Below, one piece after another: positions 1-6,865 of a DNA stretch of 7,396 bases. Position 1 is the stretch's first letter, and the number at the start of each line of letters is the position of its first letter. The notes below the pieces were generated by a model. That model did no database searches, had not been told where the DNA came from, and saw only the letters and a program-made list of their open reading frames with translations. A program made the position numbers and the translations under genes. Origin of the DNA: Sutterella sp. Its GTDB lineage: Bacteria; Pseudomonadota; Gammaproteobacteria; Burkholderiales; Burkholderiaceae_F. The stretch is from assembly GCA_003488465.1 (NCBI GenBank), contig DNLN01000199.1:1144-8539 (forward strand), given 5' to 3'.

Positions 1-3000
1 CGCCGAACTGGGCCTTGCCGCCGAGCGGCTGCTGCGTGACGAGGCTGTACGGGCCGGTCGAGCGGGCGTGCATCTTGTCGTCCACGAGATGGTGGAGCTT
101 GAGGAAGTGCATGTAGCCGACGGTCACCGGGCGGTCGAACGGATCACCCGTGCGGCCGTCATAGAGCGTGGCCTGCGTCTTGCCGCTCGTGAGCTGCAGC
201 TTCTTGGCGAGCTCGTCGGGGAAGGCAAGGTCAAGCATGGCGCGGATCTGCTCTTCGCTGGCGCCGTCAAAGACGGGCGTTGCGAACGGAACGCCGTTGG
301 CAAGATTGCGCGCAAGCGCCATCAGCTCTTCGTCGTTGAGGCTGTCGAGGTCTTCCTTCTTGCCCGTGCTGTTGTAGACCTTGTTCAGGAACTCGCGGAT
401 CTGGCGGGCCTGCTCGGTCTTGAGCATCTCGCCGATGCGCCAGCCCAGGCCCTTGGCGGCCCAGCCCAAATGCACTTCGAGAATCTGACCGATGTTCATG
501 CGGGACGGCACGCCGAGCGGGTTCAGGCAGATGTCGGCGGGACGGCCGTCAGCCATGTACGGCATGTCCTCGACCGGGCAGATCTTGGAGACCACGCCCT
601 TGTTGCCGTGACGGCCGGACATCTTGTCGCCCGGCTGCAGACGGCGCTTCTCGGCGATGAACACCTTGACCATCTTGAGCACGCCCGGGGGCAGCTCGTC
701 GCCGCGGTTGAGCTTGTCGCTCTTGCGGGCGTACAGGTCGCGGTTCTCCTCGCGCTTTCTCTCGACGACCTTGCGTGCGAGTTCGATCTTGTTCTGATCC
801 TCTTCGGACTCCATGCGGATTTCAAAGAGGTTGTACCCGTCGATGGCCTCAAGGATCTCCTCAGTGAGAACCGTGCCGGCCTTCAGGCCGTCCGGGCCGC
901 CGGAGGCGGTGCAGCCCTTCAGCTGCCGGCGCAGGCGCGCGAACACGTCGGTCTCGACGATGCGAAGCGCATCCTTCAGATCCTTGTCGTAGCGGCGCAG
1001 CTGCTCCTCGATGATCGACTGGGCGCGCTTGTCCTTCTCGACGCCCTCGCGGGTGAAGACCTGGACGTCCATCACGGTGCCCGCCATGCCGGAGGGCACG
1101 CGCAGGGACGTATCCTTCACGTCGCTCGCCTTTTCGCCGAAGATGACGCGCAGGAGCTTCTCTTCGGGGGTGAGCTGGGTCTCGCCCTTGGGCGTGACCT
1201 TGCCGACGAGCACATCGCCGGCCTTGACTTCGGCGCCAATGAAGACGATGCCGGAGTCATCCAGGCGGTTCAGCTGATTCTCCGAGAGGTTGCTGATGTC
1301 GCGGGTGATGTCTTCGGGGCCGAGCTTGGTGTCGCGTGCGACCACGTCGAGCTCCTCGATGTGGATCGAGGTGTAGCGGTCATCGGCGACCACGCGCTCG
1401 CTGATCAGCACCGAGTCTTCGTAGTTGTAGCCGTTCCAGGGCATGAACGCGATCAGCATGTTCTGGCCGAGGGCGAGTTCGCCCATATCGGTCGAAGCGC
1501 CGTCGGCGAGCACGTCGCCCTTGGCAATCACGTCGCCCTTCTTGACGATCGGACGCTGGTTGAGCGTGGTGGAACCGTTCGAGCGGGTGAACTTCTGCAT
1601 GTTGTAGATGTCCACGCCGATTTCGCCGGCCACGTTCTCGTCGTCGTTCACGCGGACCACGACGCGGTTCGCGTCAACGTACTCGATCATGCCGCCGCGT
1701 CGGGCCTGCACGGTCGCCTTGGAGTCGACGGCCACGGTGCGCTCGACGCCCGTGCCCACAACGGGCTTCTCGGGACGCAGGCAGGGCACGCCCTGACGCT
1801 GCATGTTCGAACCCATCAGGGCTCGGTTCGCGTCATCGTGCTCAAGGAACGGAATGAGCGAGGCGGCAACGGAGACGATCTGCGCAGGAGCAACGTCCAT
1901 GTACTGGACGCGGTCGGGCGAAGCCATGATGAACTCGCCGTTCTCGCGAGCCGAGACGAGCTCGCCGATCAGCTTGCCGTTCTCATCCATCTCGGCATTG
2001 GCCTGAGCGATGACATAGCGGCCCTCTTCGATGGCCGACAGATAGTGGATGTTCTCCTCGCCCTTCAGAGCGACGCCGTTCTCAACCTTGCGGTACGGGG
2101 TCTCGAGGAAACCGTACTCATTGAGGCGCGCATACAGGGCGAGCGAATTGATCAGACCGATGTTCGGGCCTTCAGGCGTCTCAATCGGGCAGACGCGGCC
2201 GTAGTGCGTGGCGTGCACGTCGCGCACCTCGAAGCCAGCGCGCTCGCGAGTGAGGCCGCCCGGGCCGAGAGCCGAGATACGGCGCTTGTGCGTGATCTCG
2301 GAGAGCGGATTGGTCTGGTCCATGAACTGCGAGAGCTGGGAGGAGCCGAAGAACTCGCGGATCGAAGCCGAAATCGGCTTGGAGTTGATCAGATCCTGCG
2401 GCGTGAGATTGTCGCTCTCAGCCGAACCGAGGCGCTCGCGCACGGCACGCTCCACGCGCACGAGACCGGCGCGGAACTGGTTCTCGGCGAGTTCGCCAAC
2501 GCAGCGAACGCGACGGTTGCCCAGGTGGTCGATATCGTCGACGCCGTGCAGCTCGATCTGGCGGACATTGCCTTCGGCATCGGTGAACTTGACGCTGTCG
2601 GCGCCGTTGCGCAGCGCAACGAGCACCTGCATCGTGTCGATGATGTCCTCGTTGGTGAGGGTCATCGAGCCTTCAACGCTCGGGCGGCCGAAGCGCGAAT
2701 TCACCTTCATGCGGCCGACGCGCGACAGATCGTACGTGTCGGGATTGAAGAACAGACGGTTGAAGAGCCCCTCGACGGCGTCTTCCGTGGGCGGCTCGCC
2801 CGGACGCATCATGCGGTAGATCGCGATGCGGGCGGAAAGCGCATCGGGCGTCTCGTCAAGGCGCAGCGTGTTGGAGATGTAGGCGCCGCGGTCCAGGTCG
2901 TTCGTGAAGAGCGTCTGGATGTTGCGGATCTTCGCCTCACGCAGCGCGGTGAGCGTGTCCTCGGTGATCTCGGCGTTGGCGTCAACGATCTTCTCGCCCG

Positions 3001-3934
3001 TGTCCTTGTCGAACACGGCCTTGGCGAGGACGCGGCCGTAGATGAACTCGTCGGGCACCTGGATGTCCTTGATGCCGGCATCGCGCATCATGCGCACGTG
3101 GCGGGCCGTGATGCGCTTGTCCTTGGCAACGATCAGCTTGCCGTCCTCGCCGGTGATGTCAAAGGCGGCGGTCTCGCCCTGCAGGCGGCCCGGCTCGATC
3201 TGCCAGGTCACCGTGCGCTGGGTGAGCTTGAAGGAATCGAAGTCGTAGAAGCGCTCGAGAATCTGCTCGGGCGTCAGTCCGATTGCCTTGAGCAGAATCG
3301 TCCCGGGCATCTTGCGACGACGGTCGACGCGGAAGTACACGATGTCCTTCGGGTCGAACTCGAAGTCGAGCCAGGAGCCGCGGTAGGGAATCACGCGAGC
3401 CGAGAACAGGAGCTTGCCCGAAGAATGGGTCTTGCCCTTGTCATGTTCAAAAAAGATGCCGGGCGAGCGGTGCAGCTGACTGACGATCACGCGCTCGGAG
3501 CCGTTGATGATGAACGAGGCCTTCTCGGTCATGAGCGGAATCTCGCCCATGTACACTTCGTTCTCACGGATCTCCTTGACCGTCTCGGGCTTGGCCGCAT
3601 CGCGGTCATAGATCTCGAGCTGGATGCGGGCGCGCAGCGCCGAGCTGTACGTCAGACCGCGCAGCTGGCACTCGGCCACATCAAATTCGGGCTCCTGCAG
3701 CTTGTAGTCGATGAACTTCAAGCGGGCATAGCCGTTGTGGCTTGTGATCGGGAAAATGGAGGTTAATGCAGCCTGCAGACCGATATCCTTGCGGTCCTCA
3801 GGTTTGACGTTGGCTTGCAGAAACTCTTCGTAGCTACGCAGCTGCGTTTCCAGCAAAGAGGGCACTTCAAGGACGCTCGGACGTGTAGCAAAACTCTTCC
3901 GAATACGCTTCTTTTCAGTGAACGAGTACGACAT
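1..3934 (-). CDS. rpoB: RNA polymerase beta subunit RpoB, C-terminus cut by window edge
   Basis: This is the beta subunit of the core RNA polymerase, which forms one side of the catalytic cleft and binds rifampicin. The frame opens with [15 protein letters not shown] and stays open for 1311 codons to the left edge; by comparison with E. coli RpoB about 75 residues (the RpoC-clamping end) are missing. Landmarks: rifampicin cluster [17 protein letters not shown] with M538, D539, H549 and S554 matching E. coli M515, D516, H526 and S531, all wild type, so sensitivity is predicted; Ala575 replaces the Pro of E. coli [20 protein letters not shown] at 831-841 with acidic pair E839/D840; [12 protein letters not shown] with catalytic lysines K1104 and K1112; [14 protein letters not shown] at the edge. 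The start follows a GGAG five bases upstream. It is the last visible gene of the operon, 320 bases after rplL; rpoC is expected next. Identity is certain. Confidence 0.98.
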   Translation of the reverse strand, partial: MSYSFTEKKRIRKSFATRPSVLEVPSLLETQLRSYEEFLQANVKPEDRKDIGLQAALTSIFPITSHNGYARLKFIDYKLQEPEFDVAECQLRGLTYSSALRARIQLEIYDRDAAKPETVKEIRENEVYMGEIPLMTEKASFIINGSERVIVSQLHRSPGIFFEHDKGKTHSSGKLLFSARVIPYRGSWLDFEFDPKDIVYFRVDRRRKMPGTILLKAIGLTPEQILERFYDFDSFKLTQRTVTWQIEPGRLQGETAAFDITGEDGKLIVAKDKRITARHVRMMRDAGIKDIQVPDEFIYGRVLAKAVFDKDTGEKIVDANAEITEDTLTALREAKIRNIQTLFTNDLDRGAYISNTLRLDETPDALSARIAIYRMMRPGEPPTEDAVEGLFNRLFFNPDTYDLSRVGRMKVNSRFGRPSVEGSMTLTNEDIIDTMQVLVALRNGADSVKFTDAEGNVRQIELHGVDDIDHLGNRRVRCVGELAENQFRAGLVRVERAVRERLGSAESDNLTPQDLINSKPISASIREFFGSSQLSQFMDQTNPLSEITHKRRISALGPGGLTRERAGFEVRDVHATHYGRVCPIETPEGPNIGLINSLALYARLNEYGFLETPYRKVENGVALKGEENIHYLSAIEEGRYVIAQANAEMDENGKLIGELVSARENGEFIMASPDRVQYMDVAPAQIVSVAASLIPFLEHDDANRALMGSNMQRQGVPCLRPEKPVVGTGVERTVAVDSKATVQARRGGMIEYVDANRVVVRVNDDENVAGEIGVDIYNMQKFTRSNGSTTLNQRPIVKKGDVIAKGDVLADGASTDMGELALGQNMLIAFMPWNGYNYEDSVLISERVVADDRYTSIHIEELDVVARDTKLGPEDITRDISNLSENQLNRLDDSGIVFIGAEVKAGDVLVGKVTPKGETQLTPEEKLLRVIFGEKASDVKDTSLRVPSGMAGTVMDVQVFTREGVEKDKRAQSIIEEQLRRYDKDLKDALRIVETDVFARLRRQLKGCTASGGPDGLKAGTVLTEEILEAIDGYNLFEIRMESEEDQNKIELARKVVERKREENRDLYARKSDKLNRGDELPPGVLKMVKVFIAEKRRLQPGDKMSGRHGNKGVVSKICPVEDMPYMADGRPADICLNPLGVPSRMNIGQILEVHLGWAAKGLGWRIGEMLKTEQARQIREFLNKVYNSTGKKEDLDSLNDEELMALARNLANGVPFATPVFDGASEEQIRAMLDLAFPDELAKKLQLTSGKTQATLYDGRTGDPFDRPVTVGYMHFLKLHHLVDDKMHARSTGPYSLVTQQPLGGKAQFG

Positions 3935-4018
3935 GGACGCTCCGTTCGACGCGGTGGAGGAAAATACACTCGGGTCGAAGCCGTGCAGAGGATTGGGAAT
4001 TTTCTAAGGACGCCAAAA

Positions 4019-4056
4019 GCCGCCTGGGCAAAGGAATCCCCTTGCACCCACGCGGC
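4019..4056 (-). other. Imperfect hairpin in the rpoB leader
   Basis: On the minus-strand RNA GCCGC (4056-4052) can pair with GCGGC (4023-4019). Inside, a U-A pair, GGG/CCC, CAA/UUG and GG/CC follow, interrupted by a G.G mismatch, a two-base and a one-base bulge, and closed by a five-base loop. Four U residues follow but the stem is irregular, so a terminator role is doubtful. It lies about 85 bases before the rpoB start. The pairing is seen; any function is inference. Confidence 0.35.
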
Positions 4057-4105
4057 AAAATCTGTCATTAGTTACTGAGATTTCTTCCCATCCATCCAGA
4101 CTTCT

Positions 4106-4156
4106 GACTTTGAATTGAGCAGATAATGATAACACAATTCTGCCCAATTCAAAGTC
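4106..4156 (-). promoter_or_regulatory. Long hairpin between rplL and rpoB, candidate RNase III site
   Basis: A 12-base perfect inverted repeat, GACTTTGAATTG (4106-4117) and CAATTCAAAGTC (4145-4156), continues inward with five more pairs (4119-4123 with 4139-4143). The one odd position, A4118 against C4144, is a mismatch on the plus strand but a G.U pair on the minus-strand RNA, giving an unbroken 18-pair stem with a 15-base loop in the operon mRNA. No U-tract follows, so it is not a terminator. In E. coli the rplL-rpoB spacer carries an RNase III processing hairpin after the attenuator, and this element has the same place and order. Stem and polarity are seen; the RNase III role is inferred by analogy. 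Confidence 0.6.
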
Positions 4157-4198
4157 TCCTCTCTCCTTCCTATTGCAGACTGAGGAGGAAACTGTGGC

Positions 4199-4238
4199 AA
4201 AAAAGGGCGCTGCCCTCATCAAGCAGCGCGCCTTTTTT
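4199..4238 (-). terminator. Intrinsic terminator / attenuator after rplL
   Basis: On the minus-strand RNA six A residues and GG lead into GCGCUGC, a nine-base loop, GCAGCGC, CC and then six U residues (4204-4199). The core stem is seven GC-rich pairs, then one bulged base, two G-C pairs and up to six A-U pairs. It begins 17 bases after the rplL stop. Because rpoB lies further down the same strand with no strong promoter visible between, it most likely terminates only part of the transcripts, as the E. coli rplL-rpoB attenuator does, setting polymerase below ribosomal protein output. The A- and T-tracts on both sides make it symmetric, so it could also stop plus-strand transcripts. The structure is strong; partial efficiency is inferred. 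Confidence 0.85.
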
Positions 4239-4254
4239 ACGCGAAGCGGCTCAA

Positions 4255-4632
4255 TTACTTGAGCTCGACCTTGGCGCCAGCAGCCTCGAGCTTCTTCTTG
4301 AGCTCTTCGGCTTCTTCCTTGGTCACGCCTTCCTTGACAGCCTTCGGGGCACCTTCGACGAGGGCCTTGGCTTCCTTCAGGCCGAGGCTCGTGATCTCAC
4401 GAACGGCCTTAATGGCGGCGATCTTGTTGGAACCGGCGTCAGCCAGGACGACGTCGAACTCGGTCTTTTCCTCAGCGGCAGGAGCGGCAGCGCCGGCGGC
4501 GGGGCCAGCGACAACAGCGGCGGCAGCGGCGGAAACGCCGAACTTGTCTTCCATCATCTTGATCAGTTCGCTGATCTCAAGGACGGTCTTGGAAGCGATC
4601 GCTTCGAGGATTTCTTCATTGGTCAGGGCCAT
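4255..4632 (-). CDS. rplL: 50S ribosomal protein L7/L12
   Basis: L7/L12 is the multi-copy stalk protein of the large subunit; its dimers sit on L10 and recruit and stimulate translational GTPases. The 125-residue product has the standard order: an N-terminal dimerisation and L10-binding helical part (about 1-33, ending MEDKFGVS), an Ala/Gly/Pro hinge (about 34-53, slightly longer than in E. coli) and the globular factor-binding domain (54-125) with [25 protein letters not shown] and [14 protein letters not shown]. The start is preceded by ACGGAG six bases upstream. It follows rplJ by 48 bases through a G-free spacer and is followed at once by an attenuator. Four to six copies are needed per ribosome against one L10, so stronger translation than rplJ is expected. 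Identity is certain. Confidence 0.98.
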   Translation of the reverse strand: MALTNEEILEAIASKTVLEISELIKMMEDKFGVSAAAAAVVAGPAAGAAAPAAEEKTEFDVVLADAGSNKIAAIKAVREITSLGLKEAKALVEGAPKAVKEGVTKEEAEELKKKLEAAGAKVELK

Positions 4633-4642
4633 TTTTGACTCC

Positions 4643-4676
4643 GTAAATGTTGTGTATGTGTTTGTTTGTGAATGAT
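4643..4676 (-). promoter_or_regulatory. G-free unstructured translation leader of rplL
   Basis: Between the rplJ stop and the rplL Shine-Dalgarno sequence the mRNA has 34 consecutive bases without a G, mostly A and C. Such a stretch cannot form G-C or G.U pairs within itself and should stay single-stranded, leaving the following ACGGAG open to ribosomes. This suits the need for several L7/L12 per L10. The composition is seen; the effect on translation is inferred. Confidence 0.5.
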
Positions 4677-4680
4677 CGGA

Positions 4681-5211
4681 TTAGGCAGCGGCCTTCTCCT
4701 GGGCATCGCGGTAAGCAGCGAGCGTGCGCACAAAGCGCGCCGGCACTTCGTTGATCGTGCGGACGAACTTGGCAACGGGTTCGTTCATGGTTGCCATCAG
4801 CTTGGCAAGGAGCTCGTCGCGGCTCGGCATCGTGGCAAGCTGCTCGATCGCGGCAACGTCCATGACGCTGCCGGACATCGCGCCGGCCTTGACAACGAGC
4901 TTGTCGTTCTTCTTGGCAAACTCAACAAGAACCTTGGCAGGAGCAACCGGGTCGGCACAGAAAGCGTAGACGAGCGGGCCGACGAACTTGTCGGCCAGGC
5001 ACTCGTACTCCGTTCCCTTCACGGCACGGCGCACCAGCGTGTTCTTGAGCACACGCAACTGCACACCCTGCTTGCGCGCTTCGGCACGCAGCTGGGTGAC
5101 TGCTTCAACGGTCAGCCCACGGTACTCGGCAACGATCATTGCGGAGGTCTTGGCAACAAGGCCACTCACCTCTTCAACAACTGCCGCCTTATCTTGACGA
5201 TTAAGACCCAT
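4681..5211 (-). CDS. rplJ: 50S ribosomal protein L10
   Basis: L10 (uL10) anchors the flexible L7/L12 stalk: its N-terminal domain binds 23S rRNA next to L11 and its long C-terminal helix carries the L7/L12 dimers. The L10(L12)4 complex also represses its own mRNA in E. coli. The 176-residue product opens [15 protein letters not shown] and shows the family pattern [15 protein letters not shown] (28-42), [11 protein letters not shown] (54-64) and a C-terminal helical tail (about 136-176, ending [11 protein letters not shown]) that fits L12 binding. It is slightly longer than E. coli L10. The start has a GGAG seven bases upstream, directly beside a predicted leader stem. It follows rplA after a 383-base structured spacer and precedes rplL by 48 bases. 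Identity is certain. Confidence 0.98.
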   Translation of the reverse strand: MGLNRQDKAAVVEEVSGLVAKTSAMIVAEYRGLTVEAVTQLRAEARKQGVQLRVLKNTLVRRAVKGTEYECLADKFVGPLVYAFCADPVAPAKVLVEFAKKNDKLVVKAGAMSGSVMDVAAIEQLATMPSRDELLAKLMATMNEPVAKFVRTINEVPARFVRTLAAYRDAQEKAAA

Positions 5212-5218
5212 GGTCTGG

Positions 5219-5293
5219 CTCCACTCTGAAGGTGCGGCTCATCTCATCGACTTCACCGCACCGGTTCTTCAATAACCGGTTCGCCTTTCAGAG
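5219..5293 (-). promoter_or_regulatory. Branched RNA structure abutting the rplJ ribosome-binding site
   Basis: Three nested stems can form on the mRNA. An outer stem pairs CUCUGAA (5293-5287) with UUCAGAG (5230-5224), ending one base before the Shine-Dalgarno GGAG (5222-5219). Inside it are hairpin A (5280-5274 with 5266-5260, seven pairs around ACCGGUU, seven-base loop) and hairpin B (GGUGCGG 5262-5256 with CCGCACC 5237-5231, 18-base loop). A and B share bases 5260-5262, so three pairs can move between them, a possible switch. The pairings are seen; control of rplJ translation by L10(L12)4 is inferred from position and the E. coli precedent. Confidence 0.5.
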
Positions 5294-5414
5294 AGCTCGC
5301 GTGTGCTGAAAACCCCAACACAACATCTTGTCTCTCTTTTAGGTTTACCGTCTGCGCTGGATATCTTGTCAGCGATCCGCGGACTTGCGCCCCCGGCTTT
5401 GCAAGATGATTAAA

Positions 5415-5451
5415 GAGGCGATCCCGGCATTTTGCCGGCTCTCGCATCCTC
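5415..5451 (-). promoter_or_regulatory. Stem-loop with purine internal loop, candidate L10(L12)4 site
   Basis: On the mRNA GAG (5451-5449) pairs with CUC (5417-5415). After a three-base bulge (5448-5446), GCGA pairs with UCGC (5421-5418). A purine internal loop GAG/GA follows, then CCGGCA pairs with UGCCGG around an AAA loop (5438-5424). Bulges next to G and A residues recall the kink-turn-containing L10-binding sites, but I cannot assign a canonical kink-turn. The 13 pairs are seen; the L10 role is a guess. Confidence 0.35.
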
Positions 5452-5466
5452 CAGCGGTCTTTGACA

Positions 5467-5501
5467 GCGCCTGCCTCACGGACATATGCCCAGGCAGGCA
5501 C
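5467..5501 (-). repeat. Ten-pair inverted repeat in the rplJ leader region
   Basis: GCCTGCCT (5469-5476) and AGGCAGGC (5492-5499) are perfect inverted repeats. On the minus-strand RNA the stem grows to ten pairs because C5468/A5500 becomes a U.G pair and G5467/C5501 closes it. The 15-base loop contains the palindrome CATATG. No U-tract follows in the direction of transcription. Function is unknown; it is probably part of the rplJ leader or an rplA-rplJ mRNA processing structure. Confidence 0.45.
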
Positions 5502-5512
5502 CCAAAGCCCTC

Positions 5513-5528
5513 GAGACCTCACGGTCTC
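5513..5528 (-). repeat. Small hairpin with GNRA-type tetraloop
   Basis: The mRNA reads GAGACC, GUGA, GGUCUC: six perfect pairs capped by GUGA, which fits the stable GNRA tetraloop class. On the plus strand the loop is TCAC, which is not GNRA, so the stable form exists on the operon transcript. Function is unknown. Confidence 0.45.
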
Positions 5529-5533
5529 TCACA

Positions 5534-5561
5534 GGGAGACTGGCCTTCAGGCCATTCTCCC
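5534..5561 (-). repeat. Stable hairpin just downstream of rplA
   Basis: On the mRNA GGGAGA pairs with UCUCCC and UGGCC with GGCCA, separated by one A.G mismatch and capped by UGAA. It starts 33 bases after the rplA stop. No U-tract follows, so termination is unlikely; a 3'-end-protecting or processing structure between the L11-L1 and L10-L12 messages is plausible. Confidence 0.45.
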
Positions 5562-5594
5562 CGCCTTGTACTTCGTACTGATCTCTTCCCGCAA

Positions 5595-6284
5595 TTAGAG
5601 GGAAGCGGTATCCACGCGAGCGCCGATGCCCATCGTGGAGCTCACGGCGACCTTGCGGATGTAGATGCCCTTCTGGCTGGCGGGCTTGACCTTGTTGAGC
5701 TGCTCAACAAGAGCCTTGAGGTTCGCCACGAGGCGGGGCGTCTCGAAGGAGGCGCGGCCGATCGGGGCGTGAACGATACCAGCCTTGTCGGCACGGAACT
5801 GAACCTGGCCGGCCTTGGCGTTCTTGACAGCCTGGGCGACGTTCGGGGTCACGGTGCCAACCTTCGGGTTCGGCATCAGACCGCGCGGGCCGAGGATCTG
5901 GCCGAGGCGGCCGACAACGCGCATCGCATCCGGAGAAGCGATCACGACGTCGAAGTCCATGCGGCCGCCCTGCACTTCCTTGGCAAGGTCATCGAAGCCG
6001 ACGATGTCAGCACCGGCAGCCTTGGCCTCTTCGGCGCGGGCGCCCTGCGTGAACACGGCGACGCGAACGGTCTTGCCGGTGCCCTCGGGCATCACGACAG
6101 CGCCGCGAACGGCCTGGTCGGACTTGCGGGGATCGATGCCGAGCTGGATGGCGACGTCAACAGACTCGTCGAACTTGGCATTGGCGCAGGCCTTGACGGC
6201 ATCCAGGGCGTCAGCGACGGCATAGTGCTTGGTCAGGTCGTACTTGGCGTTGATCGCCTTCACGCGCTTAGAAATCTTTGCCAT
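5595..6284 (-). CDS. rplA: 50S ribosomal protein L1
   Basis: L1 (uL1) binds 23S rRNA helices 76-78 and forms the mobile L1 stalk that helps release deacylated tRNA from the E site; in E. coli it also binds the rplK leader and shuts off its own operon. The 229-residue product has the usual length and start ([16 protein letters not shown]). The L1 signature lies at about 112-141, including [18 protein letters not shown], and the C-terminal RNA-contact segment [12 protein letters not shown] has T217 and M218 at the same numbers as the conserved E. coli residues. Its ATG comes one base after the rplK stop, and its Shine-Dalgarno GGAGG lies in the last rplK codons, so translation is probably coupled and yields L11 and L1 equally. 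Identity is certain. Confidence 0.98.
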   Translation of the reverse strand: MAKISKRVKAINAKYDLTKHYAVADALDAVKACANAKFDESVDVAIQLGIDPRKSDQAVRGAVVMPEGTGKTVRVAVFTQGARAEEAKAAGADIVGFDDLAKEVQGGRMDFDVVIASPDAMRVVGRLGQILGPRGLMPNPKVGTVTPNVAQAVKNAKAGQVQFRADKAGIVHAPIGRASFETPRLVANLKALVEQLNKVKPASQKGIYIRKVAVSSTMGIGARVDTASL

Positions 6285-6285
6285 C

Positions 6286-6717
6286 TTAGAGACCCTCCAC
6301 CGTGATGCCCATCGAGCGGGCAGAACCAGCGATCGTACGCACGGCAGCGTCCAGATCGGCAGCGGTCAGATCGGGCTCCTTGGCCTTGGCGATCTCCTCG
6401 GCCTGAGCGCGAGTGATCTTGCCAACCTTGTCGGTGTGCGGACGGGCAGAACCCTTGGTGATCTTGGCAGCCTTCTTGATCAGAACCGTGGCCGGAGGAG
6501 TCTTCATGATGAACGTGAAGCTCTTGTCGGCGTAGGCGGTGATCACGACGGGGATCGGAAGACCGGCTTCCATCTTCTGCGTCTTGGCGTTGAAGGCCTT
6601 GCAGAATTCCATGATGTTCAGACCGCGCTGGCCCAGTGCCGGGCCGATTGGGGGCGCAGGATTGGCTTTACCTGCAGGAACCTGCAGCTTGATAAAGCCG
6701 ACGATTTTCTTTGCCAT
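6286..6717 (-). CDS. rplK: 50S ribosomal protein L11
   Basis: L11 (uL11) binds the GTPase-associated region of 23S rRNA beside L10, takes part in factor-dependent GTP hydrolysis, and is the site of thiostrepton action and a partner in the RelA response. The product has 143 residues, the normal length. The N-terminal domain has [17 protein letters not shown] with P20, P22, P23 and P26, the proline helix implicated in thiostrepton binding; the C-terminal rRNA-binding domain ends [16 protein letters not shown], the L11 signature. The open frame extends 30 codons further upstream, but MAKKIVGF is the conserved start and has an ACGGAG nine bases before it. The gene opens the ribosomal operon and overlaps nothing. 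Identity is certain. Confidence 0.98.
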   Translation of the reverse strand: MAKKIVGFIKLQVPAGKANPAPPIGPALGQRGLNIMEFCKAFNAKTQKMEAGLPIPVVITAYADKSFTFIMKTPPATVLIKKAAKITKGSARPHTDKVGKITRAQAEEIAKAKEPDLTAADLDAAVRTIAGSARSMGITVEGL

Positions 6718-6730
6718 TTGTAAGTACTCC

Positions 6731-6771
6731 GTGGGTTCTTGCGCGCCAGTCACATGACAAACGCTCCCCAC
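6731..6771 (-). promoter_or_regulatory. Likely L1-binding autoregulatory site in the rplK leader
   Basis: The mRNA can fold as GUGGG (6771-6767), GA, GCGUUUGUC, loop AUGU, GACUGGCGC, GCAAGAA, CCCAC (6735-6731). Two helices flank an asymmetric internal loop with GA on the 5' side and an A-rich strand containing GAA on the 3' side. From memory, the L1 site in E. coli 23S rRNA has the same plan (GGUGGGAGGCU opposite AGCC, a GA-rich strand and CCACC), as does the archaeal L1 mRNA site. CCCAC directly touches the Shine-Dalgarno GGAG (6730-6727), so bound L1 would block rplK initiation and, by coupling, rplA. The fold is read by eye; L1 binding is inferred. Confidence 0.6.
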
Positions 6772-6793
6772 AAAAAGTTGAGAAAGGGTGGCG

Positions 6794-6822
6794 ATTATGC
6801 CAACCATTCAAACAAAAAGCAA
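6794..6822 (-). promoter_or_regulatory. Sigma70-type promoter of rplK-rplA
   Basis: On the minus strand TTGCTT (6822-6817), 17 bases, then CATAAT (6799-6794) form a promoter. The -10 box matches five of six consensus positions and is preceded by TGG, giving an extended -10; the -35 box matches only TTG. Initiation would fall near 6787-6789, giving a leader of about 70 bases that contains the whole L1-site candidate. It lets the ribosomal genes be expressed independently of the upstream helicase. Confidence 0.65.
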
Positions 6823-6850
6823 GGGGAAAACCGATTTTTTTCGTTGCCCC
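6810..6850 (-). terminator. Weak terminator-like structure after the helicase gene
   Basis: Fifteen bases past the helicase stop, GGGG (6850-6847), a bulge and GAAAA (6842-6838) can pair with UUUUCCCC (6830-6823), followed by the U-rich run UUGCUUUUUGUUU. The stem is bulged and mostly A-U, so strength is uncertain. Its U-rich tail overlaps the -35 box of the rplK promoter. Some readthrough from the helicase into rplK is likely. Confidence 0.3.
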
Positions 6851-6865
6851 AAGTTGTTTTGCCGT

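Larger units (their letters stand above)
5212..5594 (-). promoter_or_regulatory. rplA-rplJ spacer: structured rplJ leader region
   Basis: This 383-base spacer holds no convincing gene but at least seven inverted repeats, described separately. In E. coli the equivalent region carries a second promoter and the L10(L12)4-binding leader that controls rplJL translation. I looked for an rplJ promoter and found only weak candidates, for example TTTAAT at 5414-5409 without a good -35 box, so none is called. Density of structure and position support an L10-type leader; an Rfam L10_leader covariance search would test it. Confidence 0.6.

Noticed and set aside
2255..2345. Possible rifampicin resistance changes in RpoB
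   Set aside because: The main resistance positions (equivalents of D516, H526, S531) are wild type, and the Thr at the 518 position is usual in betaproteobacteria.
68..3766. Plus-strand open frame of 1232 codons covering nearly all of rpoB
   Set aside because: It is the exact in-register antisense of rpoB. It stays open because rpoB uses no TTA, CTA or TCA codons over this span, as expected from GC-rich codon bias; its end at 3766 falls on the single TTA Leu codon in LQAALTSIF. The translation resembles no known protein family.
3763..4068. Minus-strand 101-codon frame entering rpoB from the spacer
   Set aside because: It overlaps the start of rpoB in another frame, has no good ribosome-binding site and codes for a low-complexity Arg/Cys/Ser-rich product.
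4126..4152. Promoter-like TTGAAT and TATCAT on the minus strand before rpoB
   Set aside because: The -10 box with an upstream TG is fair, but the spacer is only 15 bases and both boxes lie within the long hairpin, so the match may be a by-product of that structure.
4004..4222. Minus-strand 72-codon frame in the rplL-rpoB spacer
   Set aside because: It starts in the loop of the attenuator hairpin and runs through the RNase III-like stem; the sequence is explained by RNA structure and the product is unrecognisable.
4490..4535. GCC/GGC-rich near-repeat inside rplL
   Set aside because: It encodes the Ala/Gly/Pro hinge normal for L7/L12 and needs no other explanation.
5461..5488. Plus-strand TTGACA with CATATG 16 bases later
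   Set aside because: The -35 is perfect but the -10 is poor, it overlaps the ten-pair inverted repeat, and it would only drive antisense transcription into rplA with no gene on that strand.
5253..5522. Minus-strand 89-codon frame in the rplA-rplJ spacer
   Set aside because: It begins with a GTG inside a hairpin loop and spans several inverted repeats; no ribosome-binding site or family resemblance is visible.
6718..6807. Thirty-codon N-terminal extension of rplK
   Set aside because: L11 proteins begin at MAKK, the extension covers the promoter start region and the L1-site leader, and a clear GGAG precedes the internal ATG.
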